57,627 nt of DNA from Levilactobacillus namurensis DSM 19117. GTDB taxonomy: Bacteria; Bacillota; Bacilli; Lactobacillales; Lactobacillaceae. The number at the start of each line of letters is the position of its first letter. Position 1 is the stretch's first letter. The notes beneath the pieces were generated by a model that was not told the origin of the DNA, made no database searches, and was given only the letters and a program-made list of their open reading frames with translations. Position numbers and translations under genes: made by a program. The stretch is taken from assembly GCF_001434785.1 (NCBI RefSeq), contig NZ_AZDT01000062.1, positions 1-57,627 of the forward strand, in the 5' to 3' direction. Below are positions 12,101 to 20,655 of the stretch, piece by piece.

Positions 12101-12790
12101 GTCGGTATTCTTGTGGATATCCTTTTCCAACGTCGCCATCAGGCTTTCGTTGTCTCCTAAGATGTCCAAGATCTCATCATCAGAACCGAACCCTAAGGCC
12201 CGAACCAATTCAGTCATTGGAATCTTCCGCGTCCGGTCAATCCGCACGTAGGAAATGTTCTTCGCGTCGGTTTCAAATTCCAACCAAGCACCCCGGTTAG
12301 GAATGACCGTTGCACCAAAAATGGTCCGGCCGTTCTTATCGGTATCTTCATTGAAGTAAACCCCTGGCGAACGAACTAATTGGGAAACAATTACCCGTTC
12401 CGCCCCATTAATAATGAACGTACCTTGGTGCGTCATTAATGGGAAGTCGCCGAAGAAGACATCTTGTGACTTGATTTCGCCTGTTTCGTGGTTCGTTAGA
12501 CGTAATGTGACGTGTAACGGTGCTGAATAGTTGGCGTCATGTTCCCGCGCTTCATCCACCGTATATTTAGGTTCTAATAATTGATAATCAACAAACTCTA
12601 ACGAAAGGTTTCCTTGAAAATCCTCGATTGGCATGATGTCATCGAACATATCACGTAACCCTTCATCGAGGAACCAATTATAGGAATTGGTTTGAATCTC
12701 GATCAAGTTCGGTAAGTCTAGAACTTCCTTGATCCGTGAATAGCTACGACGTGTACGGTGTTTCCCGTATTTCACTAAGTGTCCTGCCAA
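9167..12790 (-). CDS. rpoB: DNA-directed RNA polymerase subunit beta
   Basis: This is the catalytic beta subunit. The rifampicin-binding segment ([14 protein letters not shown], then [13 protein letters not shown]) keeps the residues typical of sensitive enzymes. I set the start at TTG 12790 ([11 protein letters not shown]), giving about 1207 residues. The upstream in-frame GTG at 12799 lies almost on top of the AGGAGAGG ribosome binding site and is unlikely. The C-terminus carries an acidic stretch of aspartates, then about 45 polar Q/A/K-rich residues that look disordered and lineage-specific. It is followed directly by rpoC. A 200-base leader with a possible attenuator precedes it. Confidence 0.97.
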   Translation of the reverse strand: MAGHLVKYGKHRTRRSYSRIKEVLDLPNLIEIQTNSYNWFLDEGLRDMFDDIMPIEDFQGNLSLEFVDYQLLEPKYTVDEAREHDANYSAPLHVTLRLTNHETGEIKSQDVFFGDFPLMTHQGTFIINGAERVIVSQLVRSPGVYFNEDTDKNGRTIFGATVIPNRGAWLEFETDAKNISYVRIDRTRKIPMTELVRALGFGSDDEILDILGDNESLMATLEKDIHKNTDDSRVEESLKDIYERLRPGEPKTADSSRSLLTARFFEPKRYDMAPVGRYKTNKKLSLKTRLLGLTLAETLADPDTGEVIVQKGTTVDKDVMKNLAPYLDRDDFKMVTFQPSDEAVVTEPLKLQIIKVQSPDDPEQEVPVIGNGNIDLKLKHIRPADIIASMNYFFDLQIGIGTTDDIDHLGNRRIRSVGELLQNQFRIGLSRMERVVRERMSIQDAATVTPQQLINIRPVVASIKEFFGSSQLSQFMDQTNPLGELTHKRRLSALGPGGLTRDRAGYEVRDVHYTHYGRMCPIETPEGPNIGLINSLSSYARVNKYGFIETPYRRVSWDTHKVTDKIDYLTADEEDNYVVAQANTPLNDDGSFATDTIMARAKSENIETSAERIDYMDVSPKQVVAVATACIPFLENDDSNRALMGANMQRQAVPLLNPHAPLIGTGIEYKAAHDSGVALISQHDGTVEYVDAREIRVRRDDGALDTYKLMKFRRSNGGKNYNQRPIVKVGDKVDNDEVLADGPSMENGELALGQNPLVAFMTWQGYNFEDAIAINERLVRDDVYTSIHIEEYESEARDTKLGPEEMTREIPNVGEDALKNLDEDGIIRVGAEVQDGDILVGKVTPKGVTELSAEERLLHAIFGEKAREVRDTSLKVPHGGGGIIQDVKIFTRENGDELSPGVNMMVRVYIAQKRKIQVGDKMSGRHGNKGTVSVVIPEEDMPYMPDGTPIDIMLSPMGVPSRMNIGQVLELHLGMAARKLGIHMATPVFDGAQDSDIWDAVKEAGMASDAKTVLYDGRTGEPFDKRVAVGVMNYLKLAHMVDDKMHARSIGPYSLVTQQPLGGKAQFGGQRFGEMEVWALEAYGAAYTLQEILTYKSDDVVGRVKTYEAIVKGDPIPKPGVPESFRVLVKELQSLGLDMKVLNGNNEEIELRDMDDDDDDVVNVDALSKYAQQQEEQRKAQAQATDAKDSKTAPTASHNESQPNTQD

Positions 12791-12877
12791 GTTGTTCACC
12801 TCTCCTATTTATTCTGTGACTGGCCTAACCAAATGTTACATTTTGATTACAAATGCTTTTTGACTTGGTTTTTTGGC

Positions 12878-12914
12878 AAAAAAAATCCAAAAACAAATCA
12901 TTATTTGCTTTTGG
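12878..12914 (-). promoter_or_regulatory. Attenuator-like hairpin in the rpoB leader
   Basis: On the minus strand CCAAAAGCAAAT pairs with ATTTGTTTTTGG (12 pairs, one G-T) around a 4-base loop. A run of eight T follows directly. It is positioned about 75 bases after the promoter and about 90 before rpoB. A Lacto-rpoB leader motif has been described at this place in Lactobacillales; I could not test whether this leader matches it. Confidence 0.6.
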
Positions 12915-12986
12915 CTTCTTATAATGGATGATGCCGGACAATAGATCGGCTCAACCAATTTCAGTTCACAGTTGCATACAAATGAT

Positions 12987-13015
12987 ATAGTACTAAAAAT
13001 ACCTCGGCTTGTCAA
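12987..13015 (-). promoter_or_regulatory. rpoBC promoter
   Basis: On the minus strand TTGACA (13015-13010) and TACTAT (12992-12987) are 17 bases apart, a near-consensus housekeeping promoter. It lies immediately beyond the end of the tetR-type gene. Confidence 0.85.
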
Positions 13016-13025
13016 TGACTAACGC

Positions 13026-13631
13026 TTACTTTTTAACCGCAATCCCGTACAAAATTAACTGTAAGAGGGTCACGACTTGTTGATGTTGCGAAGCGTCTGC
13101 CGGGCCGACATGGTGAAAGTTGTTAAACAGTGGACTCAGACTGGTCAAATAGAACGACGCTGCCTCTTGGGCATCCAATTCTGGTCGCAGGGTCACCAGT
13201 CCCTGGTCAAAGAACGCCGCTAAGGGTCGCATATAATCGGTCATAAACAAGCCACCAAGTTGGTGCCGGTTATCCGGCTGCAAGAACCGGAAGCTCCCGT
13301 GGAGGACCGTGAAGACGTCTCGCGGATGCACCGTCAGTAGGACTTCCGTTACAGCTGCCAGCGCTTCGACCGGATCAGTCTGTTCACCGGCCTTGACCTG
13401 AGCAGTCACCTGATTAATTCCCTGCTGGGCTTCGGCACCAACTTCCGCTACCACGGCCAAGAAAATGGCTTCCTTATCACTAAAATGATGGTACAAAGCG
13501 GGTTGCGTGATGCCCACCTGACGTGCGATCTCACGCGTTGAGGTCGCTTGATACCCCAACGTCAAGAACTGTTGCCGGGCTGCCGCAAGAATCGCCGTAT
13601 GGGTCTGGGTCAGCTGCTCTTTTCTCTTCAT
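13026..13631 (-). CDS. TetR/AcrR family transcriptional regulator
   Basis: I start at ATG 13631, which follows an AAAGGA ribosome binding site and gives 201 residues; upstream codons lack support. The N-terminal helix-turn-helix (REIARQVGITQPALYHHFSDKEAIF, residues about 34-58, broken here only by my reading) is typical TetR. The C-terminal ligand domain is generic helical and gives no hint of inducer. No efflux or metabolic gene sits beside it: clpC lies upstream and rpoB downstream, both in the same orientation. Its target is therefore unknown. It may be partly co-transcribed into the rpoB leader. Confidence 0.85.
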   Translation of the reverse strand: MKRKEQLTQTHTAILAAARQQFLTLGYQATSTREIARQVGITQPALYHHFSDKEAIFLAVVAEVGAEAQQGINQVTAQVKAGEQTDPVEALAAVTEVLLTVHPRDVFTVLHGSFRFLQPDNRHQLGGLFMTDYMRPLAAFFDQGLVTLRPELDAQEAASFYLTSLSPLFNNFHHVGPADASQHQQVVTLLQLILYGIAVKK

Positions 13632-13764
13632 CCTGTTTGAGTCCTTTCCTATGAAAACTGTTGCTAGTGTACCACAGTTTAGGACCCCTCTCAACGCAAA
13701 ACCACGCGCCAATCCCGCTAACTCGAGATCGACGCGTGGTATTCTCTATACCGCTAGTTATCGT

Positions 13765-16251
13765 TTAGTGATTCGTCACTGGTTTAGGCGTCGCGGTCGG
13801 CTTTACGTTGACCGTGATCTTTCCCCGGGTGGCCCCAATGGTCACTTGATCATTGGTCTTGATGTCCCCCGACAGGAGTGACTCACTCAATTGATCTTCG
13901 ACCTGGGTCTGGAGCGCACGCCGTAATGGCCGGGCCCCATACTCTGGGTCATATCCATCCTTAGCGATGGCATCGATAGCTGCCGGCGTGAACTTCAACT
14001 TGATATCTTGTTCCGCGACCCGCTGTACGATCTTCTGGGCCATCAACTTGACGATTTGATGCAGTTCCGGCTTCTTCAAGGCATGGAAGATGACCGTTTC
14101 GTCGATCCGGTTCAAGAATTCTGGCCGGAAGGATTGCTTTAACGTCTGCCGAATGGTATCCGCCATCGCGTGGTAATTATCGGCCATATCGGTGGCCCCG
14201 AATCCAACGGTCTTCTCATCCCGTAGCTTGGTAGCCCCCAAGTTCGACGTCATGATCAAAATCGTGTTGCGGAAATCGATCCGCCGACCCTTGGAGTCCG
14301 TCAGGTACCCGTCGTCTAAGACCTGCAACAAGAGGTTGAAGACATCCGGGTGGGCCTTTTCAACTTCATCGAACAGGACCACGGAGTATGGCTTCTGCCG
14401 TACCTTTTCCGTTAACTGTCCGCCTTCGTCGTAGCCCACGTAGCCTGGCGCCGACCCAATCAAACGACTGGTTGAATACTTTTCCATGTACTCACTCATG
14501 TCGACCCGGATCATGTTGTCTTCGGAACCAAACATCGCCGCGGCTAACGCCTTGGCCAGTTCCGTCTTCCCGACCCCGGTCGGGCCTAAGAACATAAACG
14601 ACCCAATCGGCCGGTTCGGATCCTTCAAGCCAGAACGAGCACGCCGAATTGCTCGTGCCACCGCCGAAACGGCTTCATCCTGACCAACGACCCGCTGGTG
14701 TAAGATCTTTTCCAAGTTGACCAATCGGTCGGCATCGGTTTGCTTGAGCTGCGTCAACGGCACACCGGTCCATTCAGCCACGACCTGTGCCACATCTTCC
14801 CCCGTTACATCCAGGGTATAATGCTTAGGCTCATCTGGTTGCGCCGCTGCCTTGGCTTCTCTAGCCGCAATCTTCTCACGCAACGCGATTTCTTGCGTCC
14901 GCAACTGAGCGGCCTTCTCAAAGTCTTGTTGTTCGATGGCCGCGTCCTTATCACTCGCCAGTTGGGTCAACTCTGCGGCTTGTTTTGACGCCGTCGTTGG
15001 CTTGTCCATCTGGTCAATGCGGACCTTAGCCGCCGCTTCGTCCATCAAATCGATGGCCTTGTCAGGTAAGAACCGGTCGCTAATGTAGCGTACGGACAAT
15101 TTCACGGCTTGATCCAAGGCCTCATCCGTGATGTTCACGTGATGGTGGTCCTGGTACCGTGGTCGTAAGCCCTTCAAGATCTGTAAGGCTTCGGCTGACG
15201 TTGGTTCGTCAACTTGGACCGTTGCAAACCGCCGTTCCAACGCTGCGTCAGATTCAATATACTTCTGATATTCGTCTAACGTCGTCGCCCCGATCGTTTG
15301 CAGTTCCCCTCGAGCCAAAGCTGGTTTCAAAATGTTCGAGGCATCAATTGCCCCTTCGGCACCACCAGCTCCAATCAGGGTGTGCAATTCATCAATAAAG
15401 AGAATGACGTGACCATCGTTATAGATTTCTTCAATCACCTTTTTCAGGCGGTCTTCGAATTCACCACGGTACTTGGTTCCGGCAACTAACGACCCCATAT
15501 CGAGCATCATCAGCCGCTTCTGTTGCATATCTTCCGGCACGTCTCCCGCAACGATTCGTTGGGCCAAGCCCTCGGCAATCGCCGTCTTCCCGACACCGGG
15601 TTCCCCAATCAAAACGGGGTTGTTCTTGGTCCGGCGACTCAGAATCTGAATGACCCGCTTAACTTCCTTATCGCGCCCAACCGTGGGGTCCATCCGACCT
15701 TCCTTAGCAGCCTGGGTCAAGTCCCGGGCTAAGGAGTCCAAGGTCGGCGTCCCGCCTTGAGCGGCCGCCCGCCGAGAACGGCTATCGTTCCGCCGCTTAG
15801 GCGTATCGGCAATCCCCAGCTTCCGCAAAACGACTTTGCGGGCACTGGTCAAATCAACGTTTAAGTTCTTTAAAATCCGGGATGACAGAATCGTCTCGTC
15901 ACTCAGCAAAGCTAACAACAAGTGTTCCGTCCCAATCTTAGTGGCGCCCAAACGCTTAGCTTCGTCCCCGGCCATCGCCAACATGGCTTTTGCCTTGGGC
16001 GAATATGGCAAGTAACTGTCTTGGTCCGTGCTGGCTAAGGTGCCATACCCCGTAAAGCGTTCAATTTCTTCACGAACATCGTCGTCCGTCACTGAAAACT
16101 GCTGTAAGACCTTGTTGGCGATCCCGTTCTTTTCAATGGTGAGGGCTAGCAGCAGGTGTTCAGTACCCACCGCCTGATGCTTAAAATACTTGGCCTGTTC
16201 CTGTGCGAGAACGAGTACGCTCTTAGCACTGGGTGTAAATAGGTTATCCAT
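13765..16251 (-). CDS. clpC: ATP-dependent Clp protease ATP-binding subunit ClpC
   Basis: This 828-residue AAA+ unfoldase feeds damaged or regulated proteins to ClpP. Two Clp_N repeats occupy residues 1-145. Walker A of the first ATPase is GEPGVGKT at 216-223 with Walker B at 282-288. A UVR-type coiled middle region lies at about 440-465, and the second Walker A is GPTGVGKT at 556-563. It lies 17 bases after ctsR, forming a two-gene operon under the CtsR box at 16763-16779. The mcsA and mcsB genes found between ctsR and clpC in Bacillus are absent, so arginine-phosphate tagging is probably not used here. Confidence 0.97.
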   Translation of the reverse strand: MDNLFTPSAKSVLVLAQEQAKYFKHQAVGTEHLLLALTIEKNGIANKVLQQFSVTDDDVREEIERFTGYGTLASTDQDSYLPYSPKAKAMLAMAGDEAKRLGATKIGTEHLLLALLSDETILSSRILKNLNVDLTSARKVVLRKLGIADTPKRRNDSRSRRAAAQGGTPTLDSLARDLTQAAKEGRMDPTVGRDKEVKRVIQILSRRTKNNPVLIGEPGVGKTAIAEGLAQRIVAGDVPEDMQQKRLMMLDMGSLVAGTKYRGEFEDRLKKVIEEIYNDGHVILFIDELHTLIGAGGAEGAIDASNILKPALARGELQTIGATTLDEYQKYIESDAALERRFATVQVDEPTSAEALQILKGLRPRYQDHHHVNITDEALDQAVKLSVRYISDRFLPDKAIDLMDEAAAKVRIDQMDKPTTASKQAAELTQLASDKDAAIEQQDFEKAAQLRTQEIALREKIAAREAKAAAQPDEPKHYTLDVTGEDVAQVVAEWTGVPLTQLKQTDADRLVNLEKILHQRVVGQDEAVSAVARAIRRARSGLKDPNRPIGSFMFLGPTGVGKTELAKALAAAMFGSEDNMIRVDMSEYMEKYSTSRLIGSAPGYVGYDEGGQLTEKVRQKPYSVVLFDEVEKAHPDVFNLLLQVLDDGYLTDSKGRRIDFRNTILIMTSNLGATKLRDEKTVGFGATDMADNYHAMADTIRQTLKQSFRPEFLNRIDETVIFHALKKPELHQIVKLMAQKIVQRVAEQDIKLKFTPAAIDAIAKDGYDPEYGARPLRRALQTQVEDQLSESLLSGDIKTNDQVTIGATRGKITVNVKPTATPKPVTNH

Positions 16252-16268
16252 TGCAACTCCTCACTTTC

Positions 16269-16736
16269 TTAACTCTCGTAACGTAGGTGGTCGAGGATTG
16301 AGATTAATACCCGAGCGCGGATGCGTTCATCCACCTCGCGGCTCCCAGTATTAATGGCGCTTTTATCAATCGCCGCCAACATAATGTTGGCCTCTCGCCG
16401 ATTGATTGAGCCCGCTTCAAACAAGCTCCGGACAATTGCTAACCCGTCATGGCGCGTAATCTGATCACCCACGGCCGTCACTAGTGAATCAATGAAATCT
16501 AGGTTATCTAGTAATTTCACCTTTTCGATTCGAATGTAGCCACCGCCGCCCCGTTTACTACGTACCACGTACCCATCCTGGATCGTAAAGCGCGTCTTAA
16601 TCACGTAGTTGATCTGGGAGGGAACCACGTTAAATTGGTTCGCAATTTCTGAGCGCCGAATCTCAACCTCCTGGGAATCAGCCAGGATCTGCTTGAGGTA
16701 AGCTTCAATAATATCCGAAATATTTTGATTCTCCAT
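16269..16736 (-). CDS. ctsR: Class III heat-shock repressor CtsR
   Basis: CtsR is the heat-sensitive repressor of clp genes. I begin at ATG 16736 (MENQNISDIIEAYLK), eight bases after an AAGGGG ribosome binding site; the GTG at 16745 overlaps that site. The 155-residue product has the N-terminal winged helix-turn-helix ending in the glycine-rich wing KRGGGGYIRI, the temperature-sensing tip, and the C-terminal dimerisation helices. It is the first gene of ctsR-clpC and should repress itself through the heptad repeat overlapping its own promoter. Confidence 0.95.
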   Translation of the reverse strand: MENQNISDIIEAYLKQILADSQEVEIRRSEIANQFNVVPSQINYVIKTRFTIQDGYVVRSKRGGGGYIRIEKVKLLDNLDFIDSLVTAVGDQITRHDGLAIVRSLFEAGSINRREANIMLAAIDKSAINTGSREVDERIRARVLISILDHLRYES

Positions 16737-16762
16737 TATCGTCACCCCTTTGCGCAGTTTTC

Positions 16763-16779
16763 TTGACTAATATTGACTA
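16763..16779 (-). promoter_or_regulatory. CtsR operator
   Basis: On the minus strand the sequence TAGTCAATATTAGTCAA is a tandem heptad repeat matching the CtsR consensus (GTCAAA-type halves, three-base gap). It lies directly downstream of the ctsR -10 box, where bound repressor would block initiation. Confidence 0.85.
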
Positions 16780-16781
16780 AT

Positions 16782-16809
16782 ATTATACGAACTTCCAGTA
16801 GAAAAGCAA
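16782..16809 (-). promoter_or_regulatory. ctsR-clpC promoter
   Basis: TTGCTT (16809-16804) and a perfect TATAAT (16787-16782) are 16 bases apart on the minus strand. The stretch from 16810 to 16998 up to the tRNA terminator holds nothing else I recognise. Confidence 0.7.
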
Positions 16810-16998
16810 TTGATTCGTCTTTCCAGCAGTCGTTCGCCGAGCTTCTTGCTTCTAAAGCCCTACTTATATAGTAGCTTCTTTTGGGCCAAGATGATAGGAA
16901 AGCGCCTATTTTGCAAGGGCTAGTCCCGCCTATCAGCCTAACGTTCAGCGGAGACGGCAGCAAAGTAGCAACTGAAAGCTCTGGTAATCCATGATACC

Positions 16999-17044
16999 AA
17001 AAAAGGCCCCGGCTTCCAAACGATTCGATGGAAAGCCAGGACCC
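16999..17044 (-). terminator. Terminator of the tRNA operon
   Basis: Minus-strand GGCTTTCC and GGAAGCC form the core of a long hairpin flanked by GGTCC/GGGCC and followed by six T, 34 bases after the last tRNA. Confidence 0.85.
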
Positions 17045-17077
17045 ACTTAAGTTTATGTTGGTTTAAGGTCTAAAAAA

Positions 17078-17151
17078 TCGGGAAGACAAGATTTGAACTT
17101 GCGACCCCCACGTCCCGAACGTGGTGCTCTACCAAGCTGAGCTACTTCCCG
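17078..17151 (-). tRNA. tRNA-Pro (anticodon CGG)
   Basis: A full 74-base cloverleaf with discriminator A. The anticodon stem CCACG/CGTGG encloses loop TTCGGGA, giving CGG for codon CCG. No CCA is encoded. It is the last gene of the tRNA operon and shares its acceptor stem and D arm with the neighbouring tRNA-Pro, suggesting tandem duplication followed by anticodon change. Confidence 0.95.
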
Positions 17152-17198
17152 ATAACAAAACCTGTATTTATCATAATGCAACGACTCTGACGAGTCAA

Positions 17199-17272
17199 TC
17201 GGGAAGACAGGATTCGAACCTGCGACCCCCTGGTCCCAAACCAGGTGCTCTACCAAGCTGAGCTACTTCCCG
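17199..17272 (-). tRNA. tRNA-Pro (anticodon TGG)
   Basis: A 74-base cloverleaf. Stem CCTGG/CCAGG with loop TTTGGGA gives anticodon TGG, which can read CCN codons when modified. Discriminator A, no encoded CCA. It is almost identical to the CGG isoacceptor outside the anticodon arm. Confidence 0.95.
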
Positions 17273-17305
17273 ATAAGTCCTTAGGTAAAACCTAAGCAAC
17301 AAAAA

Positions 17306-17379
17306 TGCACCCAGTAGGAGTCGAACCTACAACCTTCTGATTCGTAGTCAGACACTCTATCCAATTGCGCTATGGGTGC
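17306..17379 (-). tRNA. tRNA-Arg (anticodon ACG)
   Basis: A 74-base cloverleaf. Stem TCTGA/TCAGA with loop CTACGAA gives ACG. A34 is normally converted to inosine by TadA so that CGT, CGC and CGA are read. Confidence 0.95.
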
Positions 17380-17401
17380 AAATAATAACTATTCAGTTAA
17401 A

Positions 17402-17487
17402 TGCCGAGGACCGGGATCGAACCGGTACGGTCATCACTGACCGCAGGATTTTAAGTCCTGTGCGTCTGCCAATTCCGCCACCCCGGC
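17402..17487 (-). tRNA. tRNA-Leu (anticodon TAA)
   Basis: An 86-base class II tRNA with a long variable arm (CGGTCAGTGATGACCG). Stem CAGGA/TCCTG encloses CTTAAAA, giving anticodon TAA. Confidence 0.95.
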
Positions 17488-17499
17488 AAAGGGTGTTAA

Positions 17500-17571
17500 A
17501 GCGGAAGACGGGATTCGAACCCGCGACCCCCACCATGGCAAGGTGATGTTCTACCACTGAACTACTTCCGC
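17500..17571 (-). tRNA. tRNA-Gly (anticodon GCC)
   Basis: A 72-base cloverleaf with acceptor GCGGAAG/CTTCCGC. The loop TTGCCAT gives anticodon GCC. The discriminator is T, as expected for glycine. Confidence 0.93.
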
Positions 17572-17596
17572 ATTGGCTATTAAATTAATGGTGCCA

Positions 17597-17669
17597 TGCC
17601 GACTAGAGGATTCGAACCTCCGACCTCCTCATTACTAGTGAGATGCTCTGCCAACTGAGCTAAGTCGGC
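17597..17669 (-). tRNA. tRNA-Thr (anticodon AGT)
   Basis: A 73-base cloverleaf. The anticodon stem TCTCA/TGAGG (one T-G closing pair) encloses CTAGTAA, giving AGT. A34 here would need deamination to inosine to read ACC and ACA. In most bacteria A34 is confined to tRNA-Arg(ACG), so this is a lineage-specific extension. Confidence 0.93.
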
Positions 17670-17704
17670 AAAATATTAAGGAACATATTTTGCTGTAATC
17701 CTAA

Positions 17705-17786
17705 TGCAGGTGAAGGGACTCGAACCCCCACGTCATAAGACACTAGAACCTAAATCTAGCGCGTCTGCCAGTTCCGCCACACCTGC
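17705..17786 (-). tRNA. tRNA-Leu (anticodon TAG)
   Basis: An 82-base class II tRNA. Stem CTAGA/TCTAG encloses loop TTTAGGT, giving anticodon TAG for CTN codons. A long variable arm is present. Confidence 0.94.
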
Positions 17787-17822
17787 GTAGTGACGATGGT
17801 TCCACAGGAACCGGAGTCCCGA

Positions 17823-17895
17823 TGGAGGATACAGGGCTCGAACCTGTGACCCTCTGCTTGTAAGGCAGACGCTCTCCCAACTGAGCTAATCCTCC
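17823..17895 (-). tRNA. tRNA-Val (anticodon TAC)
   Basis: A 73-base cloverleaf, first in the operon. Stem TCTGC/GCAGA encloses CTTACAA, giving TAC. Discriminator A, no encoded CCA. Confidence 0.95.
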
Positions 17896-17943
17896 ATAAC
17901 GTTCAATCGAATTAATCAATAACTCGTTTGAAACAACTATTAT

Positions 17944-17972
17944 AATTTACCATGTCGTGTGAAGCTTGTCAA
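17944..17972 (-). promoter_or_regulatory. tRNA operon promoter, proximal copy
   Basis: On the minus strand TTGACA (17972-17967), 17 bases, then TAAATT (17949-17944), preceded by an extended TGG. It lies about 50 bases upstream of tRNA-Val and is nearly repeated at 18059-18087. Confidence 0.75.
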
Positions 17973-18058
17973 CAGCTTTTTTGAAATCTTTTTGAATAAA
18001 TATTCGGAAGACTTTCAAATGTTTTGATGTAATGGAACTCGCTCACAACAACTATTCT

Positions 18059-18087
18059 AATTTACCATGCCATCTAGAAGCTGTCAA
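18059..18087 (-). promoter_or_regulatory. tRNA operon promoter, distal copy
   Basis: The same architecture as the proximal copy: TTGACA (18087-18082), a 17-base spacer ending in CATGG, and TAAATT (18064-18059). Flanking sequence is also shared (TTTGAATAAATAT on one side, CAACTATT on the other), so the promoter segment is an imperfect tandem duplication with a 115-base period. Confidence 0.75.
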
Positions 18088-18218
18088 CAACTTTTTGAAT
18101 ATCTTTTTTGAATAAATATCCGCTAGTTGAATAACTACTCCCTCAACAACATTTATTATTCTAGCGTAACCCTGAATAAAAAGCTACCCCTTTTTTGCAT
18201 TTTTTTGCAAAAAAGGCC

Positions 18219-18251
18219 AAAAAAACGGCCGGAAACGAATTTCCGACCGTG
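18219..18251 (-). terminator. serS terminator
   Basis: ACGGTCGGAAA and TTTCCGGCCGT form an 11-bp stem with a TTCG loop, followed by seven T on the minus strand. A second, AT-rich 10-bp inverted repeat (18189-18198 with 18207-18216) follows it. Confidence 0.88.
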
Positions 18252-18263
18252 CATAACGTATTT

Positions 18264-19535
18264 TTACTTGGTAATCTTGGTGACGCCACCCATGTAAGGA
18301 ACCAGAACTTCTGGAATCGTGACGGAACCATCGGCGTTTTGGTAGTTTTCCAAAATCGCTGCAACCGTCCGACCCACAGCCAGTCCTGATCCGTTCAACG
18401 CGTGAACGTACTGCAACTTGCCCTTATCGTCCCGGTACTGGATATGTGCCCGACGTGCCTGGAAGTCCGTCGTGTTCGAGCAACTCGAGATTTCCCGGTA
18501 CGTGTCTTGTTCTGGGAACCAGACTTCCAAATCATGGGTCATCGCCGCCGTAAAGCTCATGTCACTAGTCGTCAGGGTAATTACATGGTAGGCCAACCCT
18601 AACTTCTGTAAGAGGTCCTCAGCGTGCTTAGTCAGGGACTCCAATTCATTCCAGGAATCTTCTGGCTTACAGAACTTCACCATTTCAACCTTGTTGAACT
18701 GGTGTAACCGAATCAACCCCCGGGTATCCCGGCCGGCACTCCCGGCTTCAGAACGGAAAGCGGGCGTCAACGCCGTAAACCAGACTGGCAAGTCCTCTTC
18801 AGGAATCACTTCATCCCGGTAGTAGTTGACCAATGGCACTTCGGCCGTAGGAATCAGCGTCATTTCTTCGTTCTTTAATTGGTAAACGTCTTGCTTAAAC
18901 TTCGGGAATTGGCCCGTTCCGTACATCGAATCGTCATTCACAATGTAAGGTGGCAGAACTTCCTTAAAGCCAGCGGCCGTGTTTTGGTCCAAGAAGAAGT
19001 TATAGACTGCTCGCTCTAACCGAGCCCCTAAGCCCATGTAGTACAGGTAACGACTCCCAGAGACCTTCGCCCCCCGTTCAAAGTCCAAGATCCCCAGATT
19101 TTCCCCAATTTCCCAGTGAGGCTTTGGCGTGAAGTCCAGGTTAGGCTTCTCCCCCCACTTACGGATTTCAACACTACCGTCTTCCGTCAGACCAACTGGA
19201 ACGTTGTCATTAGGAATGTTAGGCAAGTGCGCTGCAGCGTCGTGAACCTGGGCCTTCAAGTCATCCAATTGGGCATCGATCTTCTTAATGTCCCCACTGA
19301 CCTGCCGCATCTCCGTAATCTTGTCGTCAGCATCCTGCTTATTCCGCTTTAACTGGGAGATTTCGTCGGAAACCTTGTTCCGTTGCGCCTTCATGGTCTC
19401 ACTCTTCACGATCAATTCCCGCCGCTGAGCGTCCATGGCTAACAAATCATCAATATCGGCCGGGTCAACGCCCCGGGTAGCCAACTTTTCCTTAATAAAA
19501 TCCGGTTCTTGGCGAATCAACTTTAAATCTAGCAT
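18264..19535 (-). CDS. serS: Serine--tRNA ligase
   Basis: This class II synthetase charges tRNA-Ser. I start at ATG 19535 ([18 protein letters not shown]), eight bases after an AAGGGAG ribosome binding site, giving 423 residues; the longer frame runs through the T-box leader. The N-terminal long coiled-coil arm (about residues 30-100) is obvious. The catalytic core shows [13 protein letters not shown], the motif 2 segment [21 protein letters not shown] (broken by my reading) and a C-terminal motif 3 around [21 protein letters not shown]. Expression is governed by the T-box upstream, which senses uncharged tRNA-Ser. Confidence 0.97.
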   Translation of the reverse strand: MLDLKLIRQEPDFIKEKLATRGVDPADIDDLLAMDAQRRELIVKSETMKAQRNKVSDEISQLKRNKQDADDKITEMRQVSGDIKKIDAQLDDLKAQVHDAAAHLPNIPNDNVPVGLTEDGSVEIRKWGEKPNLDFTPKPHWEIGENLGILDFERGAKVSGSRYLYYMGLGARLERAVYNFFLDQNTAAGFKEVLPPYIVNDDSMYGTGQFPKFKQDVYQLKNEEMTLIPTAEVPLVNYYRDEVIPEEDLPVWFTALTPAFRSEAGSAGRDTRGLIRLHQFNKVEMVKFCKPEDSWNELESLTKHAEDLLQKLGLAYHVITLTTSDMSFTAAMTHDLEVWFPEQDTYREISSCSNTTDFQARRAHIQYRDDKGKLQYVHALNGSGLAVGRTVAAILENYQNADGSVTIPEVLVPYMGGVTKITK

Positions 19536-19568
19536 GTGTGTTACTCCCTTCTGGTAGTCGGTGAGACC

Positions 19569-19775
19569 AAAAAAGGCCCTCGTCACATGGGACGAAGACC
19601 TTCGCGGTACCACCCAAGTTCACCACTGGTCGCCCAGTGATACCCTTGAACATGATAACGGTTTGCACCGTGCAGCATTACCTGCCCACTATTTTAGTGC
19701 TGGAATCTTCGACGTCGTGGTTCACAGCTTCCCCACTTCTCTGACCGTCTACTTAATAGGCACCCGTGTTTAATA
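19569..19775 (-). ncRNA. T-box leader of serS
   Basis: The minus strand carries the T-box antiterminator core TGGGTGGTACCGCG (19616-19603). The terminator GGTCTTCGTC/GACGAGGGCC with T6 (19602-19569) comes next. Upstream lies a Stem I region with an AGAGAAGTGGGG start and a GAAGATTCCAGC segment that probably contains the serine specifier (TCC or AGC; I could not settle which). Binding of uncharged tRNA-Ser would favour the antiterminator and let serS be transcribed. The 5' boundary is approximate. Confidence 0.92.
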
Positions 19776-19816
19776 AGTTACGCTCATCATACCGCATTTT
19801 CCCCGGCGTGACAACA

Positions 19817-20449
19817 CTAGAGCGTTGCAATCTTTTCATCAATTAATTGTAAAACTTGTTGCCGGGCAGCGGAATCTTCGACAAAGTCAAGTGCATCCCC
19901 GTTGATCTGCATCTTCGGCGACTTGTCGTAGTTGGCGTACCAATCCGTATACCGTTGATCCAATTCCTTGTAGTAATCGTAGAGGCTCGGGTCATTGGCA
20001 ATCTGCTCGTAAGAACGACCCCGCTTCTTGATCCGTTCCAACATGGTCTCAAACGAGATGTTGATGTGGATCAACAGGTCCGGGTTCTTCCGGTAAGTAG
20101 CTTCTGGCAATTCCTGCATCATGTTCCGCAACAGGGAATCGTAAATGTCCACTTCCGTGTTGGTGGCCCGTCCCAGATCGGCGTTCAAGTGGAAGAGTAA
20201 GGAATCTTCAAAGATCGAGCGATCCATCACGCTTTCCCGGTCAGCATTCGCCGCCTTGATGCTGTCCAGTCGTTTGTTTAAAAAGTAGATCTGCAGTAAG
20301 AAAGCATACTTCTGGGGATCCTTGTAGAATAGTGGCAAAATTTTGTTGTCATCCACCGATTCATAAAATGCTGGTTTGTGTAAGTGTTCTGCCAATAAAC
20401 TGGTTAGACTCGTCTTTCCAGCCCCGATAGTTCCCGATAATACAAGCAT
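19817..20449 (-). CDS. Deoxynucleoside kinase (dAK/dGK type)
   Basis: The 210-residue enzyme phosphorylates deoxynucleosides for the salvage pathway that lactobacilli rely on. The P-loop GTIGAGKTS is at residues 6-14, the DRS motif (MDRSIFEDS) near residue 75, and a lid-like RIKKRGRSYEQ segment near 140. The size fits the Lactobacillus deoxyadenosine/deoxyguanosine kinase family. Those enzymes often come as a tandem pair forming a heterodimer, but only one gene is present here. The ATG at 20449 follows AAAGGAGAG. Base specificity cannot be told from sequence alone. Confidence 0.88.
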   Translation of the reverse strand: MLVLSGTIGAGKTSLTSLLAEHLHKPAFYESVDDNKILPLFYKDPQKYAFLLQIYFLNKRLDSIKAANADRESVMDRSIFEDSLLFHLNADLGRATNTEVDIYDSLLRNMMQELPEATYRKNPDLLIHINISFETMLERIKKRGRSYEQIANDPSLYDYYKELDQRYTDWYANYDKSPKMQINGDALDFVEDSAARQQVLQLIDEKIATL

Positions 20450-20600
20450 GCGATCTCTCCTTTAATTCTATCCCGATACAGTGCCTTTGTGCACTGCCAA
20501 AAAGCAACACCACATATTGTACCAACCGGACGCCTAAAAGACAATATATCGTAGAAATTTTCCGGCCGTCACATCACAAGCATTGGCTAACCAGCAGACT

Positions 20601-20636
20601 AAAAAGCGGTCGCACCGGCTTCCCGGGCAACCGCTC
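20601..20636 (-). terminator. lysP terminator
   Basis: GAGCGGT and ACCGCT arms flank a GC-rich loop and are followed by five T on the minus strand, about 20 bases after the permease stop. Confidence 0.75.
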
Positions 20637-20655
20637 ATGCTTCATTTTGTTTTAT

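Noticed and set aside
17053-17256. Minus-strand frame over the two tRNA-Pro genes
   Set aside because: The sequence is fully explained by the tRNAs; the frame is a by-product of them.
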